NCBI GenBank assembly: GCA_950295325.1
Contig: OX485803.1
Location: forward strand, 7,626,001-7,690,000
Reading direction: 5' to 3'
Origin: Polytrichum commune
Taxonomy: Eukaryota; Streptophyta; Polytrichopsida; Polytrichales; Polytrichaceae
Length of the DNA stretch: 64,000 nt
This document shows, one piece after another, positions 42,377 to 52,752 of the stretch. The position numbers and the translations under genes are program-made. Numbering within the stretch: position 1 is the first letter of the stretch; each line of letters opens with the position of its first letter. A model generated the notes under the pieces. It did no database searches and had not been told where the DNA came from. It saw only the letters and a program-made list of their open reading frames with translations.

Positions 42377-42866
42377 ATAAACGTCCCCGTGGAGAGGTAG
42401 AGAAATTGCAAGGCTTATTTACAAAGGTAGGATTCAAACATGGCAACTTGAGGGTGCTCACATGCATGAATACCTTATCCAAGACCCAACACCATGGCAA
42501 TTTGATTGCATTTGTTGTACTATCACATACATATCGAGACTACGTGCTTGGAGCTTTGTACATTGGGGGTCAAAATCCTAGTGTTTCCAAGCCCAACTAA
42601 TTATATGTTGTGAGCTCGGTTTTTCCTTAGTCACTCAAGGCATGTTCTATAGATTCCTCTAAAACAGTCTGCAATTCTCTTGAAGACTTGAACTTCAACT
42701 GGTTACTTCTCAAACTCAACCAGTTCATTGGTTAGTTGCAGTTGGTTCTCCATCTTCATTGCACTGGTGTGTGTAATTAGGTTGCCTTTGCGAATAGGCC
42801 ACCTCTTTACCCATCCACTTACCTCGGGCGGAAATTAGATTACAAAAATGTATAATTTTGATCAAT

Positions 42867-43015
42867 CATAACATTATTCAGATCCATAAGAGTGTTATGT
42901 GGGACTAACATTATTTTGTAGAATATTCCCCACATTCGAACTGAAAAATGTGGGGATATTCTGCAAAATACTATTAGTCGCACATAACATTATCATGGAT
43001 ATGAATAATGTTATG
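42867..43015. mobile_element. 149-bp foldback element, copy B
   Basis: Nearly perfect hairpin: starts CATAACATTATTCAGATCC, ends GAATAATGTTATG; the stem runs to AATGTGGGGA around a loop of about ten bases near 42940. Same layout as 6127-6272, but the two differ at many stem positions, often in paired fashion. Confidence 0.65.
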
Positions 43016-43191
43016 TTGATCCATACATAAACTCCAGTATAAGTTATAATAGTTATTGTATTGTTTTATTATTTTAGTAATTGTGTAAATAGTGTGGAAT
43101 GTTGATATATTAGCGCGGGGCAACCTAATCGCACATATCAATATAGTTATAGGCTTGTGGTTCACTTCTCAAATTTTCACTACACTTATTA

Positions 43192-43389
43192 CCCCAATTA
43201 GTGTGTGTTACTATTCAGAGTTACGTAGTGTAGTAGCATCTTACTCGAGAGTTCAATTTTTACTAACGAAATTCAATAGGTTGTTCGGATATTATAGAAA
43301 ATAAATGATTTCCCTCAGTAAAGTATACATTCTCATTGAACAATTGTAGCATTGGGTAACTCCAAATAGTAACACACATTGATTTGGGG
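43192..43389. mobile_element. MITE with CCCCAATTAGTG ends
   Basis: 198 bp. Left end CCCCAATTAGTGTGTGTTAC, right end in reverse complement CCCCAAATCAATGTGTGTTAC, then shared TATT-[TC]-[GA]-GAGTTAC inward. It is followed by a run of G at 43398-43413. It is non-coding. Confidence 0.55.
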
Positions 43390-44036
43390 TGTGTGTTTGG
43401 GGGGGGGGGGGGGGAGGAGGTGATAGTTGAGGTGGGGTTAAAAGTGCAACACGAGTAATTGTTTTTTTTTATTGTGCGTGCGCTCACTAGTAGGTGTGGT
43501 CACATGTCATTGTAGCTCTCGGATTAGTTAGTGACAACCACCCATCATACTTTTTTATTAAATATTTTTTTAATCAAGATTTGGTGTCATTTTCATGACA
43601 CCGTCCACAAACGCACCCTACGTAGTCATGCGTTGCGACTGTGTATGTGACATTGTCATGCACAGGTGCTCCCACTTGTGAGGGCACCAAAGCTAATACC
43701 ATGCCCACGCTAGGGCTGGTCGCTGCTCATTGGCAGTAGGAGAGTTCCTCTTGATAGGGAATGATCATGTCTTTCCAAAAAGTTTACAGTAGAATTCAAG
43801 ACCAAATAACTTCAAAATCAACGATCCTATTGACCAAGAGAAAAAATTATGAACCTAATGGATTTACACTTTGGTATGTATATAAGATATGAAAAAAATA
43901 AAGTGGCACTTATGTGGCACCGTTAAATGCCATGTGTAACCCTAGCCCTTAAGTTTAGGGTTGCTTGCCATGATATTCACTTGTTCCTTCGACTTGCTCG
44001 GAGCAAGTGTTCATTTGCGGCAACGTTTATACCTAC
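43390..44036. other. Gene-free stretch
   Basis: G-run at 43398-43413; otherwise nothing recognised up to the palindromic MITE. Confidence 0.35.
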
Positions 44037-44039
44037 TTA

Positions 44040-44556
44040 GGGCATCGCCAGTGGATCTAGGTAAAGCTCACTGCAAACCAAAACCTATCTTTTGACTGAC
44101 CTAAAATTAGAAACTGAAATTACCATCATTAGAAGCACACCTAAATAAACGTGAGATATTTCTCAAGAAAAAAGAATTGTAAAAATTTGACGTAGGTGAA
44201 ATCCCTCATTGAAAACACCACATTTTCAAAATTTAGAGGGAGTGCACCAAATCTTGCTTAAAAATGGACAAATCCTCCCACACTCCCTCTAAATGTCAAA
44301 AATTTGGAGGGAGTGTGGGAGGATCTTTCCATTTTAAAGCAAGATTTGGTGCACTCCCTCTAAATTTTGAAAATGTGGTGTTTTCAATGAGGGATTTCAC
44401 CTACGTCAAATTTTTACAATTCTTTTTTCTTGAGAAATATCTCACGTTTATTTAGGTGTGCTTCTAATGATGGTAATTTCAGTTTCTAATTTTAGGTCAG
44501 TCAAAAGATAGGTTTTGGTTTGCAGTGAGCTTTACCTAGATCCACTGGCGATGCCC
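44040..44556. mobile_element. 517-bp near-perfect palindromic MITE with TTA duplication
   Basis: Ends GGGCATCGCCAGTGGATC and its exact inverse. The two arms (44040 to about 44294 and 44302-44556) are inverted copies along their whole length, with only a few mismatches and a loop of about 7 bases at the centre (about 44298). TTA flanks both sides (44037-44039 and 44557-44559), the T-W-A duplication of PIF/Harbinger elements. It is non-coding; the open stretch 44264-44455 is incidental. An RNA across it would fold into one about 250-bp duplex. Confidence 0.8.
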
Positions 44557-44559
44557 TTA

Positions 44560-44958
44560 GTACTAGGTTCATGTTAAAAGGATGGAATATCAGAGACTCG
44601 CTAACCTAATCTGCATCTCTAAAGCTTGTCCAATACCTAAACTCAAATTCGCTTGTACTTGAGATTTGTGGCCCTATTGCAGTACAACTCCGCATACATA
44701 CTTTTGATTGTTGGATCAGCTCGAAATTGGCTTATCAGCTAGCATTCGCAAATCATTCAAATTATTGTTTTATATTTAGAGAGTGGAGCTTGTATGCACG
44801 ATGTATTGGAGGGGAAGTGTATTTTATATTTTCATTTTAAGTAGTCACACATGCCTTCATAGGCAGGTTCCATGTTGAGCCTAGAACAACGTCTCTCTAT
44901 ATATATATCGATGTAGCACTTGTCTTTTTGGTATTTATTCTAAATGCAAGCCTTGCCT
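44560..44958. other. Gene-free stretch
   Basis: Nothing recognised between the palindromic MITE and LINE copy 2. Confidence 0.35.
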
Positions 44959-44971
44959 TATATTACTCAAA
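44959..44971. repeat. 13-bp target-site duplication, 3' side of LINE copy 2
   Basis: TATATTACTCAAA here and TATATTATTCAAA at 48188-48200 (one mismatch). Confidence 0.7.
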
Positions 44972-44985
44972 GATAGATAGAAACT

Positions 44986-45006
44986 CCGGTCCCTTTTAGG
45001 GGCCGG
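44986..45006 (-). promoter_or_regulatory. LINE 3' stem-loop, copy 2
   Basis: CCGGTCCCT / AGGGGCCGG form a 9-bp stem (one T-G pair) with a 3-base loop. The position is the same as the stem of copy 1 at 7720-7741, directly before the shared CGTGAAT. Confidence 0.7.
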
Positions 45007-45188
45007 CGTGAATAGAGTGTCCGTTCGTAATGCCAACAACCCGATGCCCACAGGACATGGGGAAGTTGGGACAAAACTACTCTCCTCTTTTGAGGATGGA
45101 CACTATAGTAACCGAGAAACAAATAACGTGGGCCGATCATGGCCCACGGCGGTGCATGCCTTTTAGGTATAATTAGTGTTTTTGTTAT

Positions 45189-45385
45189 GAGAGTGAACGC
45201 CAAGTCATGATTCCTCGGTTGGTTGTGGGAGGATGTTTGAGTTAAGACGTTCCAGGTTCGATTTCAGTTGAGTCCATATGATCGTCTAAAATGTAACGCG
45301 TGACTTGGTGCTGCAAGTGAGTAAAAGGCAGGAAATTTGTACCAACCAACCGGCACCAATCCCTCATTTTGAGCTGTAAATAGAT
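45189..45385 (+). mobile_element. tRNA-derived SINE, copy B, in the LINE 3' UTR
   Basis: Head GAGAGTGAACGCCAAGTCATGA, A-box-like segment at about 45211-45222, B box GGTTCGATTT at 45255-45264, then a body ending near CACCAATCCCTCAT that resembles the end of copy A (CACCAACCCCTATCAT). It sits between the ORF2 stop (45414) and the 3' stem-loop of LINE copy 2 and accounts for most of the extra length relative to copy 1. Confidence 0.5.
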
Positions 45386-45413
45386 ACTAAATATTATATA
45401 AGTTTTTTGGGTT

Positions 45414-47711
45414 TTATGGAGGGTCTAAGTTTTGGGGGAGCGGTTGGTGGTTTTCAATTCTCCTCTTATGGAGGATGGACATGGCATATTGTATTGCAAT
45501 GGTATTAATGTTTTTAAAGGTATTTTTGATGGTAACCAGTGGTATTTTGAGATTTTCTTCTAGTATTTTCATAGATGGGATGTGGGCCGTAGCTCGGGCC
45601 CCAGCCGTGATGACAATAAGTGGTTCGATTTTCCATCCTCTGGAAGCGATACTATCAATCAAAGGTTTGTATTTGTTGTTTTTTGCTTCTATTGTTTCTG
45701 GGGAAAATCTGTCGTTACAATATGTGAATTCAATAAATTGTATGATGAGGTTAGGGCCAATGTCAATGGGAGGGTCATTTTGATATGGTAATCCTTTAAC
45801 GCAGAGTATATCAGGTCGAAATCTTGCGTTGCAATGACATCTTTGTGTGTTACATGTGCAGGGGAGTAGCCAATTGGGGACTGTATTTTCTTGGGGGTTA
45901 TTATTGAAGGTACCGGCATTCATGAGAGTAAAACATCGGGATTTTTCGGACGAGATTAGAAGCTTCCTAATTTCTCCGACTGCTTTGTTATGTCTTTTAA
46001 TTCGTAGTGAGTGTATATGTTGTTGGTTGCATTTCAGTAGAACATGTAGCCAAGTGTCTGGATCGTTTGAATTGCATGTAGGGCATGTGATAGAGGGGTG
46101 CCTCTGGTGACCGAAGAACATTTGTTTTCTAGCATTACCCATGTATGTTCCTGTGTGGAATTTAATAAGGCAAGATTTTTGTTTGTCTGTGATTAAGGGA
46201 TTTGTCCATAATTCGTTGGACAGTTCTTTGTCAATGTCTATATTTTCTGTCCATTTACACGTGTTGGGGGTTTGTGTGGCCATGATTGCTATATTGGTTT
46301 CCCTATCATATTTTTTAATTTGTTTTTCTAAGAATCTTACTGGGCCTTTGTCTGGGACGTCTGCCATCGAGGCCCAGACGTCCTTTTGGTAATAGTACGG
46401 GATAGCGTGGGCATGTTCGTATGGGTGGATGGCAATTATGTGTTCTAATTCTAACCCGTCTTTTGCTAGTTTATCCGCTTTTTCATTACCGTCAATGTTG
46501 ATGTGTGCTCTGACTTTGTATAGTGTGATTGGTTGTGTACGGTCTTGGAGGATTTTTATCATGGAGTTGAGTGTGGTTTGGTCGGGGTGACTATTATGGA
46601 GAGTGGGGTGTTTAATTTGTGTGTTGAGTAGGTATAATACGTTTAGACTGTCTGTGAATATGAATGCGGGTTCATTAGGGAATTTTGTATTGATGATTCT
46701 TAGTGTTTTATGTATAGCCATCATTTTTGCACGTAGTATGTTTTGATGGCCATGGAGTCTTTTGGCGATATTTAAGCCTTTGGGGCTATAGATACCGTAT
46801 CCAGCTTTTTCTCTTCTCCATACCCCAGGGGCAATTTCTTTGGGTTTTATAAAGGATCCGTCTGTGTAGTAGCTAAATTGGGGGTGGAATTTTAGCGGTA
46901 AGTTAGTTTGGTAGTTTGGAAGTTGTGGGGTAGGGGTATTATTGTGTGGGATTGTATTTGGGTAGTTTGATTTGACCCATTTTTTACTAGGGTTAACGGT
47001 GATGTTTGGTGGGGTGGGTGGTGCAATTTGTGTGTGACTTTGTAGTATTTGGAGGTTATTTGCTGTATCGTTTATTAATTTCATTTGTTCGTAGGTGCCT
47101 ATGTTATTGTTTTGGTGATGGATACAAAATATTTGCATGGCAGATGGTTCTTTTCCTGTGATATTGAGCTCAGGGGGTATTATGGGTTTCTCATACGTGA
47201 TCGTATCAACGGCGAAATGGGCAATGACGTGTGTGTCTGGGAATGGGCATGTGTATGGGTTGGAGTTTTGGTACCAATTAGTATCCGGAGATATAAGTAT
47301 AGTGATTGTATATGGATCATTTTGGGCCGCTATGCGCGCCCAGTGAATAGTTTGTTGTAGGTCTGTTGTATTATGAAGGTGTACGTAACCGATTCCTTGC
47401 CATTTATGGTCAAACGCTTTACCTAGGGATCCAAATATTATGTTTCGCGAGAATGGTGAGTAGAATTGGGTGAATTGTGTGGGACATGTAACTGGGGATG
47501 AAAAATATGAGTGGTTAATATTGAATGTTGTAATCAGAAGATCTAATATTTGGGTTGGTATTGTATATTGGGCTCGTTTAAGTGGGTCATTTTTTGGGAT
47601 ACGGTATTTGTACCTTTGGTATAACCAAACAATTTCAGTTTCAAACGATTGGGTAGATGGTTCTAGACCGTGTGTGTTGTTTTTGCCAATTGGTATTGTT
47701 TCCATAGCCAT
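45414..47711 (-). CDS. LINE copy 2 ORF2 C-terminal half: PCIF1-like, RNase H, CCHC, RLE-like
   Basis: A 765-residue open frame. Residues about 52-200 resemble the PCIF1/CAPAM methyltransferase core: F-S-S-P (70-73), F-G-S-x-G (93-97), P-D-T-N-W-Y (142-147) and a closing M-Q-I-F-C-I-H-H strand. Where PCIF1 has N-P-P-F this frame has H-L-H-N (111-114). RNase H spans about 278-420: Asp284, Asp354 and Asp413 are present, but the catalytic Glu is Lys329. CCHC: Cys543, Cys546, His556, Cys561. A C-x-C-x4-C-x-C cluster (618-627) precedes R-P-D (632-634); then I-E-F-T (Glu661), Lys677 and K-Y (680-681), the pattern of restriction-like endonucleases. The frame is truncated upstream, where a frameshift near 47700 joins it to a further 470 bp of ORF2. 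Confidence 0.75.
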   Translation of the reverse strand: MAMETIPIGKNNTHGLEPSTQSFETEIVWLYQRYKYRIPKNDPLKRAQYTIPTQILDLLITTFNINHSYFSSPVTCPTQFTQFYSPFSRNIIFGSLGKAFDHKWQGIGYVHLHNTTDLQQTIHWARIAAQNDPYTITILISPDTNWYQNSNPYTCPFPDTHVIAHFAVDTITYEKPIIPPELNITGKEPSAMQIFCIHHQNNNIGTYEQMKLINDTANNLQILQSHTQIAPPTPPNITVNPSKKWVKSNYPNTIPHNNTPTPQLPNYQTNLPLKFHPQFSYYTDGSFIKPKEIAPGVWRREKAGYGIYSPKGLNIAKRLHGHQNILRAKMMAIHKTLRIINTKFPNEPAFIFTDSLNVLYLLNTQIKHPTLHNSHPDQTTLNSMIKILQDRTQPITLYKVRAHINIDGNEKADKLAKDGLELEHIIAIHPYEHAHAIPYYYQKDVWASMADVPDKGPVRFLEKQIKKYDRETNIAIMATQTPNTCKWTENIDIDKELSNELWTNPLITDKQKSCLIKFHTGTYMGNARKQMFFGHQRHPSITCPTCNSNDPDTWLHVLLKCNQQHIHSLRIKRHNKAVGEIRKLLISSEKSRCFTLMNAGTFNNNPQENTVPNWLLPCTCNTQRCHCNARFRPDILCVKGLPYQNDPPIDIGPNLIIQFIEFTYCNDRFSPETIEAKNNKYKPLIDSIASRGWKIEPLIVITAGARATAHIPSMKILEENLKIPLVTIKNTFKNINTIAIQYAMSILHKRRIENHQPLPQNLDPP

Positions 47712-48187
47712 GCTACTCTAGCTTTCGGGATGGTAATGAGGTGTCGGCCATTGTCTTCGTATATGTGAGCGACATCAAATTGTGTTTGGATGGTATCAGA
47801 GTTTGTTTCGATGTCGTTTTTTGGGTTGCATTCATTAATAGATATATGTGCTAGTGGAATTATTGTGGTTGGTGTGACGTATCTTGTGTCTCTATGTTGT
47901 TTCTTGTGGAGAAGTAGGCATTAATTATGTTTAAAAATGTTTGTGTTGTCTTTCTTTGTAGTAATGGATAAGTAGGTCTGTGTTGTGATTACATGTGTTG
48001 GCTTCACAGTAGGGGTATAGGTCCCTTTGAGTTCGCCATTTGTTATATGTGTTGTTATTTGTTGTAGTCCATTGACATAAGTACGACGTGACTGTTCTTT
48101 TTATTCCGTTATGGTCATTGGATTGTTTTTGTTTATGATCGATTATTTTGTGTATGGGGAATTGTCGGGGGTCTTTAAGCATGTTGA
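47712..48187 (-). pseudogene. LINE copy 2 ORF2, upstream broken segment
   Basis: The minus strand shows R-Y-V-T-P-T-T-I-I-P-L-A-H-I-S and H-I-Y-E-D-N-G-R-H-L-I-T-I-P, matching 10396-10200 of copy 1. Frameshifts near 47690 and 47910 and stops interrupt it. Homology with copy 1 ends at about 48187, the truncation point. Confidence 0.6.
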
Positions 48188-48200
48188 TATATTATTCAAA
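48188..48200. repeat. 13-bp target-site duplication, 5' side of LINE copy 2
   Basis: TATATTATTCAAA; see 44959-44971. Confidence 0.7.
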
Positions 48201-49286
48201 TAAAGGTGTTTAATGAAGAAGAGTGATCACATGACCTCCCATACACCTTAGGTAAGCAAATGGAGGAATTGGTTGTCAGGAAACCATTTGATTGTGTAGA
48301 TTCTTAGTGCACACAAACTTGGGGTGAGAGGGAATTGTTGCATATGAGAGTACCAATCATCCATCCAACATTTAAATTTCACATAAAAACTTCACCCTCT
48401 CTAGGTTTGTGGTTGTTTCATCTCGAATAACTTTATCTAGACCAACTCGGCTATGTTGTTTTATACCATATTAGTTTGGTTTTAATTTATGGGTTTAGCT
48501 GAATTTATGCTAGATGGAATTATTTATCTATTTATGGCTCCATGAGACCAAATTGCACCAAAGATAATAAGGTGGTTTTTCTACCGCTTGAGAACCAAAA
48601 CTTGAAAAAATGGGTCAAGGAAGCCAATGAGGCAACGTGGTTTGGTGTGTCATAGCCGACTCTGTATTAATCATCATGTACGCAACCTATGCCATCACCA
48701 ACCTATCAACCATTAAATATCCCCACTTTGTGACCTTACTCCAAATTTCAGAACAAAAAAATTACATACTATCTTTAATTTTAAATGTTGGATACTACAA
48801 ACAAAAATCCAAATGGGAAATCTCATTTTGCAATGTCCAACCAACATGTAGTTACTCATTAAATCAAAGAAAGGGGGGGGGGCAAAATAAAATAAAATTG
48901 TTGGATGGATGAAAGATACATTCATATGCAATAATTCCCTCTTGCCATAAGATACCCCTGTGGCCACTTGTAGTCATATATTTCATGGCTTCTACAAACG
49001 TAATATTGTTTTGTTTGCTAATTTTGTTAAGCAATAAATGATCATTGAGGTTTGCAAAACATGAGGTATTGTAAATAAAGTAGGTTAGGTGAGATCAAGG
49101 TAGTCATAACATTAATCAACTAAAAAGTTGTGTTCAATTGCCATGAGATCATATTCAATATGAAGTAGTGGGATTCTGACATCCAAAGTCTTCATTCTCA
49201 AACATATTGTCGTGCCCATGAACACAAGTCATCAACTAAGTAATATAATGATAGCTACAATATCACTATGCCGTTTCCTTGTGGTG
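48201..49286. other. Gene-free stretch
   Basis: G-run near 48876-48883; no supported gene or repeat ends. Confidence 0.35.
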
Positions 49287-49289
49287 TAA

Positions 49290-49678
49290 GGGCCAATTCA
49301 TTTCAAACCCAAGTCACTCGAGATCAATTTATGCAATCTTGGGCATTGAGAGCATGGAAGTTGGGACTTAGATTACTACTTCACATAGGCTCTCAAATCC
49401 AAAGTCCCTAAGTATGACATGGATGCCTACATGACAACACCTTTTGGAGGTGAGGCTTGGGACTTGTGTGTTGAGAATTGGGTCAAGCAAAAATCTAGGT
49501 CAAACTTTCAACCCATGTCCCAAGATTTGTGCATAAAATAATCATAATTTGACTTCAATCATGGGTATGGACCATACTACAATAGTTTTTCAAGGCTCAA
49601 AAGTTGGCACTTTGCCTTCATGTTGGGACTAGTTGACACGAGTGAGACTCAGACTTGGGACCCCTTGTGAATTGGCCC
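49290..49678. mobile_element. PIF/Harbinger-type MITE, GGGCCAATTC ends
   Basis: 389 bp, left end GGGCCAATTCATTTC, right end GTGAATTGGCCC, flanked by TAA on both sides (49287-49289, 49679-49681). The interior (CAAGTCACTYGAG, TTGAGAGCATG, GTTGGGACT) is shared with 57749-58131. It is non-coding. Confidence 0.65.
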
Positions 49679-49681
49679 TAA

Positions 49682-51585
49682 GTGAGGGCAATGTACTACA
49701 ATTCACGGTATTACTATACACATGGTGAAATCCCTTCACTCCATGAAGGCATTCTATGTTTGAAAGCATTCTATTATAAGGTACATGAGGTGGATGTGGA
49801 CACCTCTAACTTCGTGGAACTATCCTGCCGATGGATTTGACCATTAGAATCTTGAGCATGTTAGCAATTGCGAAGCATGACCAAGGAATTTGAAATCGTT
49901 GAAATTTGAGTTGAGGAAGGGGTTCATATAGGCTCCGTAATCAAAGATTCTCTACTTCCCAAATTGGTGCTAAAGGGGGGAACTTTTTTTTATTGTTCAA
50001 TGTTATGTAAGTGGACAACATCATCGTGGGTCATTTGCCAATGAAAACCAAGTTTAATGCCAATATTGATTATGTCATGTCTCTAAAGTGGTCACATGTA
50101 AGATAAAATGTTGCCGAATTTTTTTTTCACTATAGAATACCCACAACACAAGTTAGTTTGCACCTCATAGCCACATGCCGCCTCCTAACACTAGTAGGAA
50201 AGGTAAGTGTAGTTTGACTTTAGCAAAGGCTACCGACCCAAATATCATCAAGGTGACGGCTAATTTATCATATATTACTCACCCACCGAATCAAAGTGAC
50301 TATACCGCCAATTATGAGCCAAAATTAGATGTCCAATTAAGGAAGCTAACCAAATTATCTTCAACTACGTTAATCCCAGTGGGGTTTCTATGAACCATTG
50401 TCAAATGACTTACTTTGCTTTCATGATTCCATTATAGTAAATATAATAATCATACTCTCATGTTCTCTTTACAATATTGAAGGCTTTTTTGACAAATCAA
50501 AGTTTTTTCAAGAAATTAAAGAATTTTGAATATTTTACAACAAATGTTGAAATCGTCACGGTCATGACATTCTTTAGTTGAGGGATTAGGTTTGGCACGG
50601 TCACACCCAAGCCCCCATATACTTCCACAAGACAAGCAAAATATATCCAAATGTTGACCAATTTTTATATTGAAAAATGAAATGGGGAAGAATTATAATC
50701 AATACAAATGCAAAAGACAACAAGTGAACCATACCCGAGAACAAAGAATAATATCGTGTTAGTACTTGGATAGGTTTAGAATGTGAACAAATAAAGACAA
50801 CTCTTGAATGTTACGGTACTGCAATGTTATGCACATGACCTATGTAAGTGGGCCTAGAGTTGAGCAGCATTACAATTTTAGCATGATTCGTATGATATTT
50901 TTAAAATAAAAAATATGCATTGACAATGTCGTGAAGTAATTTGAACGAAGCGGCATATCTTAAGTTAAAGGACATGTCCCCGTAGAAACACCACCCATTT
51001 AGCTAGGCTTAGGATTCATAATTGCATGCATGTTAATTAGGAAGGTCCGGTGCAAATCTACATCTTAGAAGTGTTTGACCGAGTCATCGCACCCTTGAGT
51101 AGCTAGACTACTATAACTCGAGGTGTATATGCTAATTATGGGGGTCTAATATTCTTATATAATGGGGTTCCCAATATCTCACTCTCATGTTTAATTGTGG
51201 CCTTGTGCATCTCCATGGATGACCTAAGTTGTTGGGTGGGCTTCGAATCCCAACAACAACATACAAGCAAGTACACTGAGAATGAGAAACATGCCAAATG
51301 GCGAATTGAGAGTTGCTTGAAATCACCTAAAATTAGTGATGATCTCACTTAATGATCTTATATCTCAGTGGCAAAGACCAACTTCCAAAGGACAACAACA
51401 TAGACCATTGACTTGCACATTTGCCCATGTAAATTCATGACACAACCTGACTCGCATTTCAGAGGACCCCCCCCCCCACCCAAAAAAAAAGAAAGAAAAA
51501 GAAAAAAGAAACTGCTTATAATAAAAGCAAGATGTCGGTGGAACAGTCAATAACATGAAGTTAATGTGCAGGAATGAAATATTGT
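49682..51585. other. Gene-free stretch
   Basis: Open stretches 50175-50393 and 51136-51348 have no recognisable domain. A C-run lies at about 51467-51477 followed by A-rich sequence. Confidence 0.35.
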
Positions 51586-51588
51586 TAA

Positions 51589-52119
51589 GGGGCGCTTCAC
51601 ACTATAGCTGAAGATCGAGAGGCCGTCGATTTTCACCAATCATGTTGCACGAAATCAAGATTGCAGCCTCTCGACCCTTCACACTAGAGGCCATGTCCAA
51701 AGGTTGTCGCGATTTAAAATGTTTACTTCTTGACCCAGGCGACAGACTCTCGTAGGAAGTAATTGGGCCGGACGGGAATGGAAATCTAAACTATGGTCGA
51801 GAGGCCGTTGGTTTTCTTTCAAAAAAATATCAAATGTTTCACAAGATCTTGGCCATTAGATTGGAGGGGTTGTCTTGTGCAAGGAATAAAGTGGGATGCT
51901 CCTTCTTCCTGCGGACTTTGGCTTTGGAGGCTTCACACTATGGTCGTAGGTTTGGATTATGGGTGTGGCCTTTGGAGGCTTCACACTATGCTTGGGCGAA
52001 GGCTCCAATTCCTATATTTAACTGGTTATTTTCAGCCCATTTCTTTTGGACTCTCAACAAATTTTGGCCACTCAATCCTACGGGCTCTTGACTTGGATGG
52101 CCATAGTGTGAAGTGGCCA
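51589..52119. mobile_element. GGGCCRCTTCACAC-type MITE
   Basis: About 530 bp, left end GGGGCGCTTCACACTATAG, right end CTTGACTTGGATGGCCATAG-TGTGAAGTGGCC (inverted). The left flank is TAA (51586-51588) and the right flank is TGA, so the 3-bp duplication has one mismatch at best. A truncated copy is at 29306-29782. Internal GCTTCACACTATG motifs repeat the terminus. Confidence 0.5.
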
Positions 52120-52383
52120 TGAGTTCCCTATGTGAAGTTTGTGTGCCACTTCACCACCAATGTTGAAGGCAACAACAACAATGTCCGAGGAGATGTTGGC
52201 CATAATAGGTCAAAATCCCAGTGTCTCCAAGTCCAATTGGTTACATGTTGGCATCTTTCAGACGAAGTTCCTTTACTAACTGGGGTTATATTCCATTGGT
52301 TCCTTTAAATGATTGGTAATGTTCCTAAAGTCTTGACCTTCAACCAAGTTAATTCTCAAATTGATCAAGCGGTTCATATGTAA

Positions 52384-52752
52384 CTACACTAAATAGTCCT
52401 ATTAATATGGGCCACAATAAATTTTTAGAGCCCTCGCTAATTCTCATAATGATATTTTTTTTGGGTTACGTTAGTTACCAACACAAACTAAGTGTCTAGT
52501 AGATAATTAGCGCACGTGGGCCACAATAACTGGTTTCCTAGAAAATTAAAGTGGGTGATTCTTTTATCTTGTGTTACTTTTGTCTTACAAGTTGTATCCA
52601 ATGTGATGGTTGGAAGTCTTCATGAAGACGTAGGAGAAGACCCCGGGTCTTAGACCCATGTTAATTCCACCTCAACTAGAATATTAGTGAGGCCCACACT
52701 ATTTATTTTCAAGCTAATCGTCCACCGGCACTAATAGGACTATTTAGTGTAG
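52384..52752. mobile_element. CTACAC-type MITE with long terminal inverted repeats
   Basis: 369 bp, left end CTACACTAAATAGTCCTATT and right end the exact inverse (AATAGGACTATTTAGTGTAG). The interior is shared with 35020-35400. It is non-coding. Confidence 0.65.

Larger units (their letters stand above)
44972..48187 (-). mobile_element. LINE copy 2, 5'-truncated
   Basis: 3216 bp on the minus strand between 13-bp duplications. It aligns with copy 1 from about 10680 down to the 3' end, so it lacks ORF1, the His-Pro-Lys/2A region, the endonuclease and the RT. The 3' tail reads CTATCTATCTTTG in sense, a short tandem repeat in the place where copy 1 has TTATTATTATTG. Its 3' UTR is longer than that of copy 1 because a SINE sits in it. 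It keeps the best-preserved reading frame for the ORF2 C-terminal half. Confidence 0.8.

Noticed and set aside
44264-44455. 63-residue ORF in the palindrome
   Set aside because: Lies across the centre of the MITE; coding of both arms would be mirror images and has no motif.
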